DNA of 64,000 nt from Gibbula magus (taxonomy: Eukaryota; Mollusca; Gastropoda; Trochida; Trochidae): assembly GCA_936450465.1 (NCBI GenBank), contig OW388296.1, positions 41,830,448-41,894,447 on the forward strand, read 5' to 3'. The translations under genes and the position numbers were made by a program. The notes under the pieces were generated by a model. It was not told the DNA's origin, did no database searches, and saw only the letters and a list, made by a program, of their open reading frames with translations. Position 1 is the stretch's first letter, and every line of letters starts with the position of its first letter. Shown here piece by piece: positions 46,335-57,400 of the stretch.

Positions 46335-48609
46335 ATGGCTAGTGATGATGATGATGTTTTCAGAACGCAAAACAGTTTTCAGTGTTCTTTTGATGTCGAA
46401 ATAAATTCTGATTTTGAATATTTGATTGAAGCTGATGATGACATTGTTGCTAATTTTGATATTGAACAATCCTCTCCTAATTTCTCCGGTAGTAACACTG
46501 AACTTGTTGTAGCTTCTCAAGAAATTGAACAAAATCTGTCCAAAATTGGGTCTCCTTGTCCTCCTTGCCTACCCCCGAAAACTGACAGATTTTCGGAACC
46601 TGTAACTGTCAGGCAAATAGAAAATCTATGTAATGCTGCACATTCTGACAACACAGAGGCCAAGAGTAGATGGGCTAACGGCGTATTCGAGGCATGGGTG
46701 GAGGAAAGGCTGCGAAAAAATGTGCATGATGGTGTAATGTTAGACAGGGATATATTGAAATTAGCACATGATGAAGACAAATTAAATCAGATTCTGATGA
46801 GATTCCTAATGGAAGTGAGGAGAAGAATATAGGGGTAACACTCTATATGAAATATTAACTGCCTTGCAATATTACATTAGAAGAAAAGGAACAGAAATCA
46901 ACTTCTTCGAATCTCCGTTCTTTAAGGGCCTAAGACATGTACTAGACGATCGAATGAAATCTTTGGCCAAACAAGGGATTGGGATAGACAAACGACAAGC
47001 CAGTGTCATATCTAGAGATCAAGAAGACATACTATGGCAAAAAAGATTGTTAGGCGAAGACCGTCCGGAACAACTTTTTGACACCCTCTTGTATATCTGA
47101 TCGGTCTCCACTTCACATTGCTTGCTGGCGACGAACACCGGAACCTGCGTGTCGACCCCAACTCTCAGCTTCCTATTGTATCTTATTCAAACGGCGCATG
47201 GTAATACAATCAAAGCTATATTACATATTTTGTGAAAAGATAAGTTTCATTTCAATATGTTTGAATATTATTATTCACTTATTGTCACTCTGTAAATAAC
47301 ATGATTTTATGTTTAAATCATTCTAGAAATGCCTGATTGGTATACTTTGACGTATTATCTATTCGTAAATACTTCAAGTAAGAACATAGCGTTACCTTTC
47401 GTATGATAATTTAGGGTTGGATTTGTGTGATAGTTTTGATATCGAATGATGCAATAAATATTTTCCATATCTTAAATGAAAGATATCAAGTTGTAATTTG
47501 ATTATATGTATGCTCGCACTTGGGATGACATACTAGTGCATTCAATTTGTTACTATCACAGTAGAATATTGCTAGTATTGCTATCTCGATATTCTCTCTG
47601 CTAATTATCTATGAGTTGAATGTAACTAATTAACGTTCGACTTTGTATTCCATATTTCTGAAGTACACAGAGGATATTTCCAAAACAAACAGAGGAGGAC
47701 TCAACAGCCGGAAGATAGAGAAGAAGTCCATTAGGGTATCAGAAAATAAGGAGCAGCCAGAGAGGTGTCTCGTACGACTCTACGAAAAATACATGTCACT
47801 GAGGTGAAGTTTTAATAATATTATGCTCCTACATGTATATAGAAAATTTCTGTTTTCAGAAGCATATATCTAAGAACAATTCGAAAATAATCTTATTTTC
47901 GCGTCTACATTTAACGGCAAGTTTTCATTTCATAGAATTGATTTATTGGACATTGGTACGAATATTAAAATTTCAAATAAATTGTGAATCTTACATATCC
48001 ATGCAAATTAAGACGATATGTTCTCTCGTAAGCAGTGTTTTACATGTTGGTTTGTAGCATCTATAAACATATGCAATAGTCAAATCATTACAAAAAATAA
48101 CATAAACAAACAAGTTGTTAATTATTCCATTTTCAAGCAAGTAACACACATGATTGATGAAGTTGATGATCGATTTATACATTGATGGTTTGATGGGCAT
48201 ATTGTTGAAATTACAGTTAGTTCAATAGCTTTTGCTAAAAAATGGTTATTTTGGAACCACACAAAAGTAATTACATATATGATGTTCATTATCACACATT
48301 CATTTTAGAAAGAAGCATTTACTTTCCTTTCAAGACAATTATTTGGAATATTTTTACAGGCCAAGATCAGGAAAGTGCCAAGCATTTTATCTTCGGCCGC
48401 TTCAGTATGCAAAGGATGACGTATGGTATGCCGATTCCGCAGTCGGAAAACACCCGCTGAGGTCAACAGTGGCGAAGTTGTGTAAGGAGGCAGGGTTTCC
48501 TGGCTTCTACAGTAACCGTTCTCTGAGGGCAATGGCGGCAACTCGGTTGTATGACTCCGGAATAGATGAACAACTGATTGCTGAACCGACCACAGATCTC
48601 TCGCTATAA
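46335..48609 (+). pseudogene. Crypton-like DUF3504 tyrosine recombinase, exons 1-4 region
   Basis: The preferred start is the ATG at 46335 (MASDDDDVF), followed by an acidic N-terminus. SRWANGVFEAWVEER near 46670 begins the core-binding domain. A frameshift near 46820 moves the frame, which continues GNTLYEILTALQYYIRRKG to RPEQLFDTLLY. Another shift near 47090 leads to LIGLHFTLLAGDEHRNLR. An intron probably begins after 47200. A likely second exon at 47663-47800 carries YTEDISKTNRGGLNSRK and ends before GTGAAG. A third starts after TTTTTACAG at 48359 and holds PLQYAKDDVWYA, KLCKEAGFPGFY and SLRAMAATRLYDSGIDEQLI. The family's active-site arginine is leucine (TLLAGDEHR), the HxLR histidine is arginine (NRSLR), and the catalytic tail is frameshifted. 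Confidence 0.8.
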
Positions 48610-48852
48610 GAAGCTACAAGGTAATTTACTTACCAAATAGTAATTGAAATTAGATTTATTTTTTAAAAGTTAGGTCAAAGGTTGTATATTTACTTTAGAA
48701 ATTGTAATGTATAAGTGCAACATATGCTATGTAACGGGAAAGCATATAAAACGTTTTAAGATTTCCTTGTATAAAATTATAATATTATTTAAAGTAATGA
48801 TAAATGCTAAAACCCTGTTAAACATTTGTATTTCATATCATTTCCCCTTTAT

Positions 48853-49124
48853 AGAGAACATCATCGGTGATGGAAGATCGTGTCAGTGACGTGATTAGGG
48901 GAAAGATCCCCTGTACCGTCACCAGACCAGCCAGTGCCACCTGCACAGCCACCACCACGACGGATGTCGTACCTCCTATGACTTCAACATCGAGCGCCGC
49001 GAAGACGAAAAGGAACATAAAACTCGATTTGCCTGATGGTACAGTTGTGGCGCTGTCATTTTCAATAAACATTTTGAACTGTGTTTTGTTCTTCTGTACG
49101 TCTTTGATGAAGATGGTTATTTGA
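48853..49124 (+). pseudogene. Crypton-like C-terminal exon
   Basis: After an acceptor-like TTTATAGAG the frame reads VSDVIRGKIPC, then a T-rich segment (TATTTTDV), then IKLDLPDGTVVALSFSINI. This S/T-rich linker followed by a short conserved tail is a pattern I recognise at the C-terminus of DUF3504 recombinases. It runs to a TGA near 49122. It is separated from the recombinase exon by about 230 bp of probable intron. Confidence 0.65.
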
Positions 49125-49319
49125 AAAAGGTATCTATTGCAATTAAAATTTTTAAACAATGGTTGCGTTTTGGTGATGTACCCAGAACTACAACACACGA
49201 TACTATTGGAGGTTGAACATTAGGTAGAAACTATTGGAGGGTAAAAAGACAATACGTAACCTATTGGAGACACCGATAAAATCATATCATGATTTAATGG
49301 AACTAATGTTTACACAACT

Positions 49320-50560
49320 TTGGTTTAAAGAACAGGTAAATCTGCCATAATATGTTAAAGAATACATTTCAGTGATTGTATGTATGAAGCGTTTCGATAT
49401 GTGATAATGTCTTGCTATATTTATTGTTTATCAGATATAATTCCAAACAACTGTGGAATAGGGTTTGGATACGTCAAGGAAATTGTGCCAATATGCTTTC
49501 AACACTAAAACAGAACATTGCAGCTATTCCAATGTTGGTCTCCAAACATTGATAGTTAGCTTGTTCAGATTATATAACGTTTTCTTTTAAAATGTTGACA
49601 TGACGCCGAACATTGTCAAACCAAAATAAACATTTAAAAAAATGAATTGTAATTTTGTAGGTTTCATAAGAATTGTAGTTTTATATGTCAAAAGGAAAGA
49701 AAATTGTCTACGATTGCAACAAAGGTATCAATATATTCTTCCAGAAAAGCTTCTGAGCAAGGCAAATCGTTATTTTAATGATTATAACCTTCAGTGGGAA
49801 GTGTTTGAATCAGATTAGACAGAAATCTACAGTGGTAATAACGTTGGCCCAGATACATTGACGCCAAACTGTCTTTATTACTATATTTTAGTTGAATATA
49901 TGTAACATGTATATGATGATGTGACGATTGTGATGAACAGGTTTTTGGCGTGAAAATACTAGTAAAAAGTGTTGTCAGGTATTCTATTTTGATCTCAGAG
50001 TTTAACACCAAGTGTGTAAAATGGTAGGAAAATGAGAGATAGAAGATCAAATATTGTCCCAGTGAGCATGGTGAGCGAGTGGTTGCTTCCTGGTGCTTCA
50101 GTCAATCTTGCCATTTTAACGTGACTTCATTGGATGAAGAAGAGGGATTTGCTGTATGTGGAGATCAAACATTGGTGCTGACACCTCATTTTACCATTTA
50201 ATGGTGCTTCTAAGTGCGGAACTCACAATTTTAATAGTTCTTCGTGGTCCAAAAAGCATTTTATTTCTTTTCAATAGTTTTCAGTGTGTATATATAGTGA
50301 GTAGCTTACATGTAACATTGTTTTAAGCCCTTATGTTTCCATTTATCAGCGGTCACAAATTTAACCTATATGTAAGAATACTATTAATTTTAAATACCGT
50401 TTGAAAAATATCATTTCACCTCGAATTATTATTTACTTTTGCTTCCGATTTCTTGGCTTACCATTTTGACTAGATGTATCTGAACTTCTTGAAGAGCTGT
50501 CGTCCTTGTATGGTGACTAGTTTGAATAGTGTATATTTTAATCTCTCGTCCTACTGTTGC
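49320..50560 (+). repeat. modules F and B, right of the Crypton
   Basis: AACAGGTAAATCTGCCATAA resumes module F. GATCTCAGAGTTTAACACCA and AGTGAGCGAGTGGTTGCTTC are module B. Aligns over its whole length with 58820-60355. Confidence 0.8.
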
Positions 50561-50576
50561 CTTTTGTTCTAGCATG

Positions 50577-51174
50577 TTTATCCCACCGGTATGTAAAACC
50601 GTGGGATATAGTCATCACCCCATCCGTCCGTCCGTCCGTCTGTACGTATATCCGTCTGTCCATCCGTAATCATTTCGTTTCCGGAGCAGAACTCGAAAAC
50701 CGTTCATGATATCTTTCTGAAACTTTCCATGTGTATTACCAACCAACTGAAGTGGTGCCTTTTGATATTTTCAGATTTCTGAAAATTTTATTTTTGGTCG
50801 TGTCCATAGAAACTTGTTGAATTTGGCCTTTGTTCAGAGACAGGTTCGTTTCCGGAGCACAGTTCCAAAACCGTTCATCATATCTTCCTGAAACTGTGCA
50901 TGTGCATTACCCACTAACTGAAGTGGTGCCTTTTGATATTTTCAGATTGTTTCTGAAAAAAAAATATGTTTCCATAGAAACATGAGAGGGATGTTGGTTG
51001 TTGTTGATTTTGACTGCTTCTGGAGCAGAAGTCTAAAACCCTTAACATACCTGAAACTCAGCATCTGTAACACTCACTAACTGAAGTACGGTAGTAGATA
51101 CACAAGTATCTGTCAAAGATGTGTTTTACAAATTTTGTCGAACCGGTGGGTTATGTCATCTTCTGATGACTCTT
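50577..51174 (+). mobile_element. CCCACCGGT-type repeat insertion
   Basis: Begins TTTATCCCACCGGTATGTAA and GTGGGATATAGTCATCACCC, then a CCGTCCGTCCGTCCGTCTGT microsatellite. It then has three related blocks of about 180 bp, each with TTTCCGGAGCAGA or a variant, AAAACCGTTCATNATATCTT and ACTGAAGTGGTGCC, ending TCTTCTGATGACTCTTGTTC. The 60.47-kb relative lacks all of it, so it is an insertion. I recall similar repeats in molluscan DNA, which I cannot confirm here. Confidence 0.75.
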
Positions 51175-51308
51175 GTTCATAAAAGTCAAACACTTCAATG
51201 TAATTTAGGTCGAAATTATCATAATATTATGCTTTCAATATAATTAGAACTGGTTTGATTAGTAGACAAATTATTATTAGAAATGCATGCCAGATAGGAA
51301 TGAATGTC

Positions 51309-51425
51309 TTGGCAGCCGAGTGGATAAACTTTTAGGACGATCGGTGCTGGCAATTGGTGCCTGACTCTGACGGTATGGGTTTGAATCCTACAATGGGTAT
51401 GTCAATAAGAGTTGGTATTATTGCA
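51309..51425 (+). mobile_element. class II tRNA-like SINE head, copy 1
   Basis: TTGGCAGCCGAGTGGATAAA resembles the A box of Leu/Ser tRNAs (GGCCGAGTGG), and GGGTTTGAATCCTACAATGG at about 51377 supplies a B box. Spacing of about 60 bp fits a long-variable-arm tRNA. The second copy at 60619 lies in the equivalent place of the duplicated unit. Confidence 0.6.
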
Positions 51426-51529
51426 GATGATGAGATCCGCAGTGTATAATGTTACATAAAAAGTGGACTCTTTAACGTTTTGTAAATGCAAAACTTGCTG
51501 GAGATCTAACTTTTTCATAATGGGTGAGT

Positions 51530-51827
51530 TCTGAAATCAAATTTGGAAAATTTATCAAGTCATTTGAAATAGAAAACAAAACCGCAGAGTTAATACAAAG
51601 CTCCACTTACATGTTTGATGTGTTCGGGGATGTCATTTCAGTTCATAATAAAGCCAAACACTTTTTCTCAAGGTTTGTCTTTTGATGAACAATGCTCGTG
51701 TACAGTTTAACTGGATCAAAATATTCAATACACATACACTGTCATGTAAAATAATAATGTGTATTTGTAAATGAGCTCAATCCACACTCTTGTGAATGCT
51801 CCGAGTACTACAATGATAGTTAGATAG

Positions 51828-51873
<46 letters not shown>

Positions 51874-52840
51874 CACACGCAAATAAAAAAAAATAAACAG
51901 GGAACTGAGGTTGAAATAACAGCTAGATAGGGTTTTGAGACGTGTCTTAAAGAGGTTGAGATTGCCTGAGACTTTGATTTCAAGTGGCATGGAACATGAA
52001 GATTTTCTGGATAACAACTTCTTTAATGTGAAAATACACGACGTTTCGGAGTACATGGCATGGAGTTCCAAAGAACAGGGGCAATGTGGGAAGATGATCT
52101 GAATCCGAACTGGGTGTTTTTTTTATATTTGATTCAAAATGGAAATTAATGTAAGGGATCTCAGCTGTTTAATGGTGATTCATACACGTGCAAAACTCTA
52201 CTACTGCCATTTGGGACAAGTTTTCACCATGATTAATATCATTTATCTATAAATGGATTTAGCGTGCAGTCCAGTGGAAAAGATGTCTTAAAATGCAAAT
52301 CAAGGATATTCGAGACACATAGACTGGCAATTCAAAATGTTAACTAAAATAAGGGATCTCTATTGCAATCGGCTGTTTAAGGATGATCCATTCACGTGTG
52401 AAGTGTTACCTCTGCCATTTGGGACTGTTCATGTGTTGTGCAACAAGCAGAGGTCGAGTAACAGATCAATACTTTACATCCTGGCTCGTCAAATTGGCGC
52501 CATCTGGCGGTGTATTTGAAGATAAACAACCGCTTCACCAGAAACAAATTGTTATGAATCTTCTTTGCTCTGACACGTTGAAGGTTCATGTGTTCCAAAT
52601 GAATTGCTGGCTTTCTTGAAAGAGGGAGCAGTGATTAGAAAACTGATTTATTAAATTAAAGCTTGCATCATGAAACTGTTATGAGTTCGAGAACACGATA
52701 GATAGTCTTCTTGAAGTTCCATGTCTCCAGATGAATCGCTGGATTTCGGGCTCAAAAGTAGAATTCCTGCTGCCGATGTGATTTTCTACAAGGCTTCAAA
52801 ATCCTACTGTTCAGTTTATATGGAATAATATCTTACCTTT
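51530..52840 (+). repeat. modules E and A; complete A copy with CTCF-like motif
   Basis: E at about 51553, a truncated A at about 52140-52215, then a complete A at 52335-52790. The motif at 52495-52510 is CCGCCAGATGGCGCCA on the minus strand. A (TA)n microsatellite at about 51830-51871 interrupts the E-A interval. Confidence 0.75.
51830..51871. repeat. (TA)n microsatellite
   Basis: About 20 TA units preceded by GATAGATAA. Confidence 0.95.
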
Positions 52841-53400
52841 TTAATCCATGCAAATGTGAAAAGGGCTTGAATACGTTATGAAAATTGTGCCACATTGCTT
52901 TAAACACTACAGCAGAAAATTGTAATGATCCAAAGCTGATCTCTGTCATTTGATACCAAGATTTTTTAGACATATATAAAACTTATCTTTACCATGGCCA
53001 AGTAATGCCGAGCTTGATCAAGCCTTAATATACGTTATATTAACCATTTCACCACTACACGCCTAAAATTCGGCATGTAAACATATTAGCGTTCAGGTTT
53101 CTTAGTGGTGAACGGGTTAAAACGGTGAATTGTCATTTTAAAGGATGTATGCATTGCAGAATAAGTGTTGTTTACCAGGTCAAAAGAAGCTACCAGGTAC
53201 CAAGACAAATATCTACATCGATTACAACAAATGAATCAATATATTTTGACAGGAAAACTACTTGCTTTGATAAATCGCCAGTTTATGTACTACAGAGGTA
53301 AATATTTGATTTCAACATAGACCGAAATCTCCAGTGATATTAACGTTGAGGTCATACGAATGCTTATGTACGATTTTGATTCATAATCATTTTGAAGTTT
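52841..53400 (+). repeat. module F copy
   Basis: GCAAATGTGAAAAGGGCTTG, CAGTTTATGTACTACAGAGG and neighbouring blocks match 34200-34980. Includes a diverged stretch (53030-53120). Confidence 0.6.
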
Positions 53401-53401
53401 T

Positions 53402-53690
53402 GAGATGAGATGAGTGAATTGGGGTTTAATGCCACTTTCAAGAGTATTTCACGTATATCACGACTGCTAGTATTATTGCTAGGGAGAAAGCCCAAAACAC
53501 CATGTGGCTATGCATTGCGTGAAACCTGAGAACATCGGCTGGAACTAGAACCATTGGTGGTACTACGCTGAAATTCAGTGTAGCACTGCACCCAAACCTT
53601 ACTGCGTGTAGAACAGTTCTCTACTGCAGACAAAGTCACCGTGCCCCTGGCGGCATCCGAACCCCGGACCTCTTGATCCGAAGCCCCCTG
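53402..53690 (-). mobile_element. tRNA-derived SINE, head-truncated
   Basis: From the tail GTTTAATGCCACTTTCAAGA to the B-box region (GGTTCGGATGCCGCC on the minus strand). The A-box end is missing, replaced by CCCCTGTCTCGG. No target duplication recognised. Confidence 0.8.
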
Positions 53691-53737
53691 TCTCGGAACA
53701 GCCTCACAAGCATGGGTATATCTCTCACATGTATTAG

Positions 53738-53896
53738 CTGTCTAACCTGCGAGCATTGGCTGGAACTAGCCGACTGTGGGTGGTACCACGCTGAATTTCA
53801 GGTTAGCATTGCACCCAAACCTTACTGCTTGTAGAACAGTTCTCTACTGTAGACAAAGTTGCCGAGCCCCTGGCGAGATTCGAACCCCGTTGAAGT
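53738..53896 (-). mobile_element. second partial SINE copy next to the first
   Basis: ACCTGCGAGCATTGGCTGGA through GATTCGAACCCCG repeats the middle and B-box region of the same SINE family. Ends abruptly where module G starts. Probably a duplicated or separately inserted fragment. Confidence 0.75.
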
Positions 53897-55172
53897 TTTT
53901 AGCTTCCACAGGAAACTCATGAATTTCAGAGTAGGCAGAAATATGTGCTGATATCAGCGTTAGTCTCCATATTTTCACCCACAAGAAACTGAAACTTACG
54001 TGTTAGCTTTAGGGACATAACTGTAATTTTGAAGCATATTGCTTTAAATGCGTAATTGCTTGCTTTAGTTAGGATATCAAACTGTAGAGATGTAGTAGTA
54101 ACTTCTACGTTCCCTAATTTAATGTACAATTGTAGTTTTGTCAAGTAACATGTACATATTTTTTAAATATTTGCCAGTCCTGATGAAAGTTTTCAATTTG
54201 ACTTATTGGTTGTTTTTATCATGGGGAAAGTTTGTGCCAAACATGCGTCTCACATTGCGATGTGGTTGCACTAAAATCACGTGCGCACGTTCACCACGTG
54301 CAGCGTCAATCAATCATTTCTGGAAATAGACATATTTTGTTTGCTTACAATACGAGATCTTCGTGGAGCACGTGCGTTTTGTGATGGGCATGCCACTCTT
54401 GTTCAAGGTTGAAGAAACAAATCACTTTGCCAATCATTTTTGCTGACATGTTATTTGTTTGACTTGCATGGCCCTGAAATTTTACATAATGACTTAATAC
54501 CATGAATGAAATTTAGTTGAAATTTACATGGATTCATTCGATTTCGATTAGATTTAAATTCACATCGATGTTTACTTTGATTTCTCGCCACTAATGGCTG
54601 CAACATTTCCCAAGTGGCGTTAAACAATAACTCACTCACTATATTTTGAATTGATATTTTCATTTAAAAACGATTAAACTAATGTTCTCTATTATTGAAT
54701 TAAATTTAGTTTATAAAGGCGATAAAGACGTACAATTAAACATTGAATTTGATTAAAAAATCTATATATACACTTTTCATTGAAACAACACAAAACACAT
54801 TTAAATTGTGTTGATCGTATTAAGGTTATAATAGACTTGGCTGCTTATCAAGAACATTTTTTTTCAAAACTGCTTTTGAATATCCATGTTGAATGAATAA
54901 AATTAGTTTTGACCTTTGAAGTAAGAGTTTTTTAAATTGAAACTTTGAACTTTAAATTTAAAAGAACTCTTGACATTGCACTTTGGCAAACATGTCATTC
55001 CTTAATTGTTGTTTATTAAGCGTTCACTTTCTTGTTTCTCAATTGGGAGAAATTAATTCTAAACTAGAGTCCAAAAAACAGGATTTTCAAACCCGAAATA
55101 CTTCTGTCTATTTCGGGTGTGTTTGGGTTGCCTATGCTTAGAGGTACAGACGATTTCATTCATCAGGGTACA
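53897..55172 (+). repeat. module G copy without the DIRS1-like insertion
   Basis: Aligns with 35101-35750 on the left and 41028-41640 on the right. Contains repeat D at 54230-54425. A short fragment with AAGTGGCGTTAAACAATAAC and TCACTCAC near 54610 resembles a SINE tail and sits close to where the other copy holds the DIRS1-like element. Confidence 0.7.
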
Positions 55173-55806
55173 TAATAGTACGTTTTTGATTAAACGTAAT
55201 TATTTATACTTACCTGTTGACTAGACCTACTTTGCCTTACCTCCTATGGGTAATGCTATTTCAACCTTAACACAGACGAACTTGAAGAGTGGAGAAGGGG
55301 TGCGTAAAGTCTAAGTGGTCTCGTGACGTCACTACCTGTTCATATCACTCTCCGAAAGTCCCAAAGGCAAGACAGACCAAGTGGGGAGGATGGGAGGGCC
55401 TAGAGCGTAGGTCTAGTCAACAGGTAAGTATAAATAATTACGTTTAATCAAAAACGTACTATTATTTAAATACCTATCTGTTGACTAGAACTACTTTGCC
55501 TAGAATCCCACCGCAAGGAGGCGGGTCAGTAGATACATGGTAGTGACGAGACCAGCGACTAGCCCAGAGTGTAAGCTAACCTACGAGTCCTCCATCCTGT
55601 GGTGAGGACAAGGCACAGCCCGGGAGATACCATCTCTACCGCTAAGCGGATCGAAGAGACAACCCTGCCACTCAACTTCCGATCAACACACCGCCCCCCA
55701 AACCCCAACAGGGAGGGGGGTGTTAAAGCGAAGTTAAAGAAAAAACCAACAGACACGAGAGCTAGTAATGTAAACCATGTTTATTTACAATAAGTCTCAA
55801 AAGCGT

Positions 55807-56562
55807 CTAAGAAGGATGACCCCTTCTTGGTCTGGTTGGGGGGACCACCTTCGTCTGCGCGAAGACCTGTGGACCCAGCCTAGAGATGCCTTCAAGATCT
55901 GCTGTGGAGACATCTCGTAGGTAATGGTAGGCGAAAACCTCTGATGAACGCCAAAAACACCCTGCCATGACATCCGAAAACGCGATGTTGCAGTGATAAG
56001 CCATTGTTGCTGAAACTGCTCGGATCTCATGAGGGCTTGAACTCGAAGGCGGAGGCAGGTCAGCGGCCTTGTACGCATCAATGACTGCCGACCTTAGATA
56101 CACCCCCAACGCTCGCTTATCAAGCTCCTTGGTGCTCCTCGGTGAGTGAGGCAAGAAACAGACGATGCCTGCCATCCCTCAGCCTGCGGGTACGCTGCGT
56201 GTACACCCTCAAGGCTCTCACCGGACACAGAGAGAGATCTCCTGAGTCAGAACCCAGAACCGTGATAGAGAACGTACGGCCAGCTTCATAAGCTGCCTGG
56301 TCCTTACAGACAAAGTCGGGGGCCAACTCAAGAGAGGTCGACCCCCCCCCCCCCCCCACCCCCCTCCCTGACCTCATAACGTAGAAGGTCCGCCTGCAAC
56401 GCATGGATTTCCGAAATCCGCGCTGCGGAGGCCATAGCCCCCAGAAAAAAGACCTTGCTTGTGAGAGGGAGAAGGGACACGTCGGAGAGCGGAGCGAAGG
56501 TGGTTGAGCACAATGGCTAAGTCCCACTCAGGTGGACGAAGCCTGGACCTGCCGTCAACCAA
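55807..56562 (-). pseudogene. DIRS1-like tyrosine recombinase, C-terminal part, frameshifted
   Basis: Read on the minus strand in at least three frames: PPEWDLAIVLNHLRSA, then KVFFLGAMASAARISEIHAL, holding a likely first catalytic arginine (ARISE). STSLELAPDFVCKD and RTFSITVLGSDSG follow, then LDKRALGVYLRSAV, SPHEIRAVSAT (the HxxR pair) and AYHYLRDV with the candidate nucleophilic tyrosine. These match the R..HxxR..Y layout of DIRS recombinases. Frame changes occur near 56500, at the C tract 56342-56357 and near 56165. The N-terminal part is missing. The catalytic residues I can identify remain present, but the frame is broken. Confidence 0.85.
56342..56357. repeat. poly-C tract, 16 C
   Basis: Within the recombinase coding region, poly-G on the coding strand, at a point where the reading frame changes. 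Slippage here is the simplest explanation for one frameshift. Confidence 0.95.
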
Positions 56563-56586
56563 ACGGAATGTTTTAATGAGGTCCTT

Positions 56587-56900
56587 GAGTGAGTGAGTGA
56601 GTTGGGGTTTAACGCCGCTTCCAAGAGTATTTCACTTATATCGCGGCTGCTAGTATTATGGCAGGGAGAAAGCCCGCAACGCCATGTGGCTATGCACTGC
56701 GGTGAAACCTGCGAGCAGCGGCTAGCTAGCGAACCATGGTTGGTATTACGCTGAAAATCAGAGTAGCATTGCAGCCAAACCTAACTGCGTGTAGAACAGT
56801 TCTCTACTGCAGCCAAAGTTGCCGTGCCCCTGGCGGGATTCGAACCCCGGACCTTTTGATCCGCAGCCGAACGTGCTAACCACTGCGCTATCCCGCCCCT
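56587..56900 (-). mobile_element. tRNA-derived SINE at the DIRS deletion junction
   Basis: A nearly full-length copy (tail AGTGAGTGAGTGAGTTGGGG, B box GGTTCGAATCCCGCC on the minus strand, head GGGGCGGGATAGCGCAGTGG). It lies exactly between DIRS leader/ORF1 sequence and recombinase sequence. I see no clear target duplication. Confidence 0.9.
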
Positions 56901-56906
56901 GAATGA

Positions 56907-57400
56907 CACACGAGTCACTGACGCGAAACACCTACATGAGGTAGTGTAAGAACTAATTCCTGACACTAAGAAGCAACACTTCCGATAGCTTAATTACTCC
57001 AAAAACACCAACACGCACTCGTCGCAACGAAAATCCTTCTCACACAAGTCCTTACACTTCCTGAACAGCAAGTGAGGATCCTTGATAGTGGACTTCCTAC
57101 CTCCGCAATTCGTGCAGAAGGCAGAGTACATATTGAAGTAACAACGTGAGTGATAGTCAATCACTGACCCACGCGCGTAAGCTGATGAAGTGAGTGACAG
57201 GAGATTGACACTCAATCAGTTAACACTAACGTGGGCGAGGTTAGTGACAGTTAGGTCACTTACTGACAGGCGCGTGGTGAATGACAGTCGATTCACGACG
57301 CGAAACGCAAAGTAGAGTAGTGTAAGAACGAAGTTCTGACATAGGAAGAAAACAACCCTTCTGATAGCTAATTACTCCAAAAACACCAAGAGTGTAAACT
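56907..57400 (-). repeat. DIRS copy 2 leader with a 95-bp segment repeated
   Basis: On the minus strand GGTGTTTTTGGAGTAATTAG..TTCTTACACTAC..GCGTTTCGCGTC occurs at about 57390-57290 and again at about 57005-56910, flanking the ORF1 start. The leader differs from the 88-bp arrays in copy 1, although both are rich in GTGACTC/TCACTCAC-type words. Confidence 0.7.
57002..57131 (-). pseudogene. DIRS1-like ORF1, N-terminal fragment
   Basis: Starts MYSAFCTNCGGRK as in the plus copy and continues to RCDECVLVFLE before a stop. One zinc-cluster cysteine is changed (LLFRKC instead of LLCRKC). The remaining roughly 550 codons are absent. Confidence 0.85.

Larger units (their letters stand above)
46038..49288 (+). 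mobile_element. Crypton-like tyrosine-recombinase DNA transposon, decayed
   Basis: The 3.25-kb insertion between module A/F sequences encodes, in pieces, a protein of the DUF3504 type found in animal Cryptons and their domesticated relatives. The left terminus is a 46-bp-arm palindrome (46038-46155). The right terminus (about 49258-49288) resembles one arm of it: CTATTGGAGACAC..ATCATATC against CTAATGGAGACTTT..CATATC. The outer right boundary is uncertain by about 40 bp, because ATGATTTAATGGAACTAATG and following bases lie between it and resumed module F. Frameshifts, a stop and replaced catalytic positions make it inactive. Confidence 0.85.

Noticed and set aside
48242..48541. Frames of 72-78 codons overlapping the Crypton exon
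   Set aside because: Shadows in other frames of the exon that carries the GIDEQLI segment.
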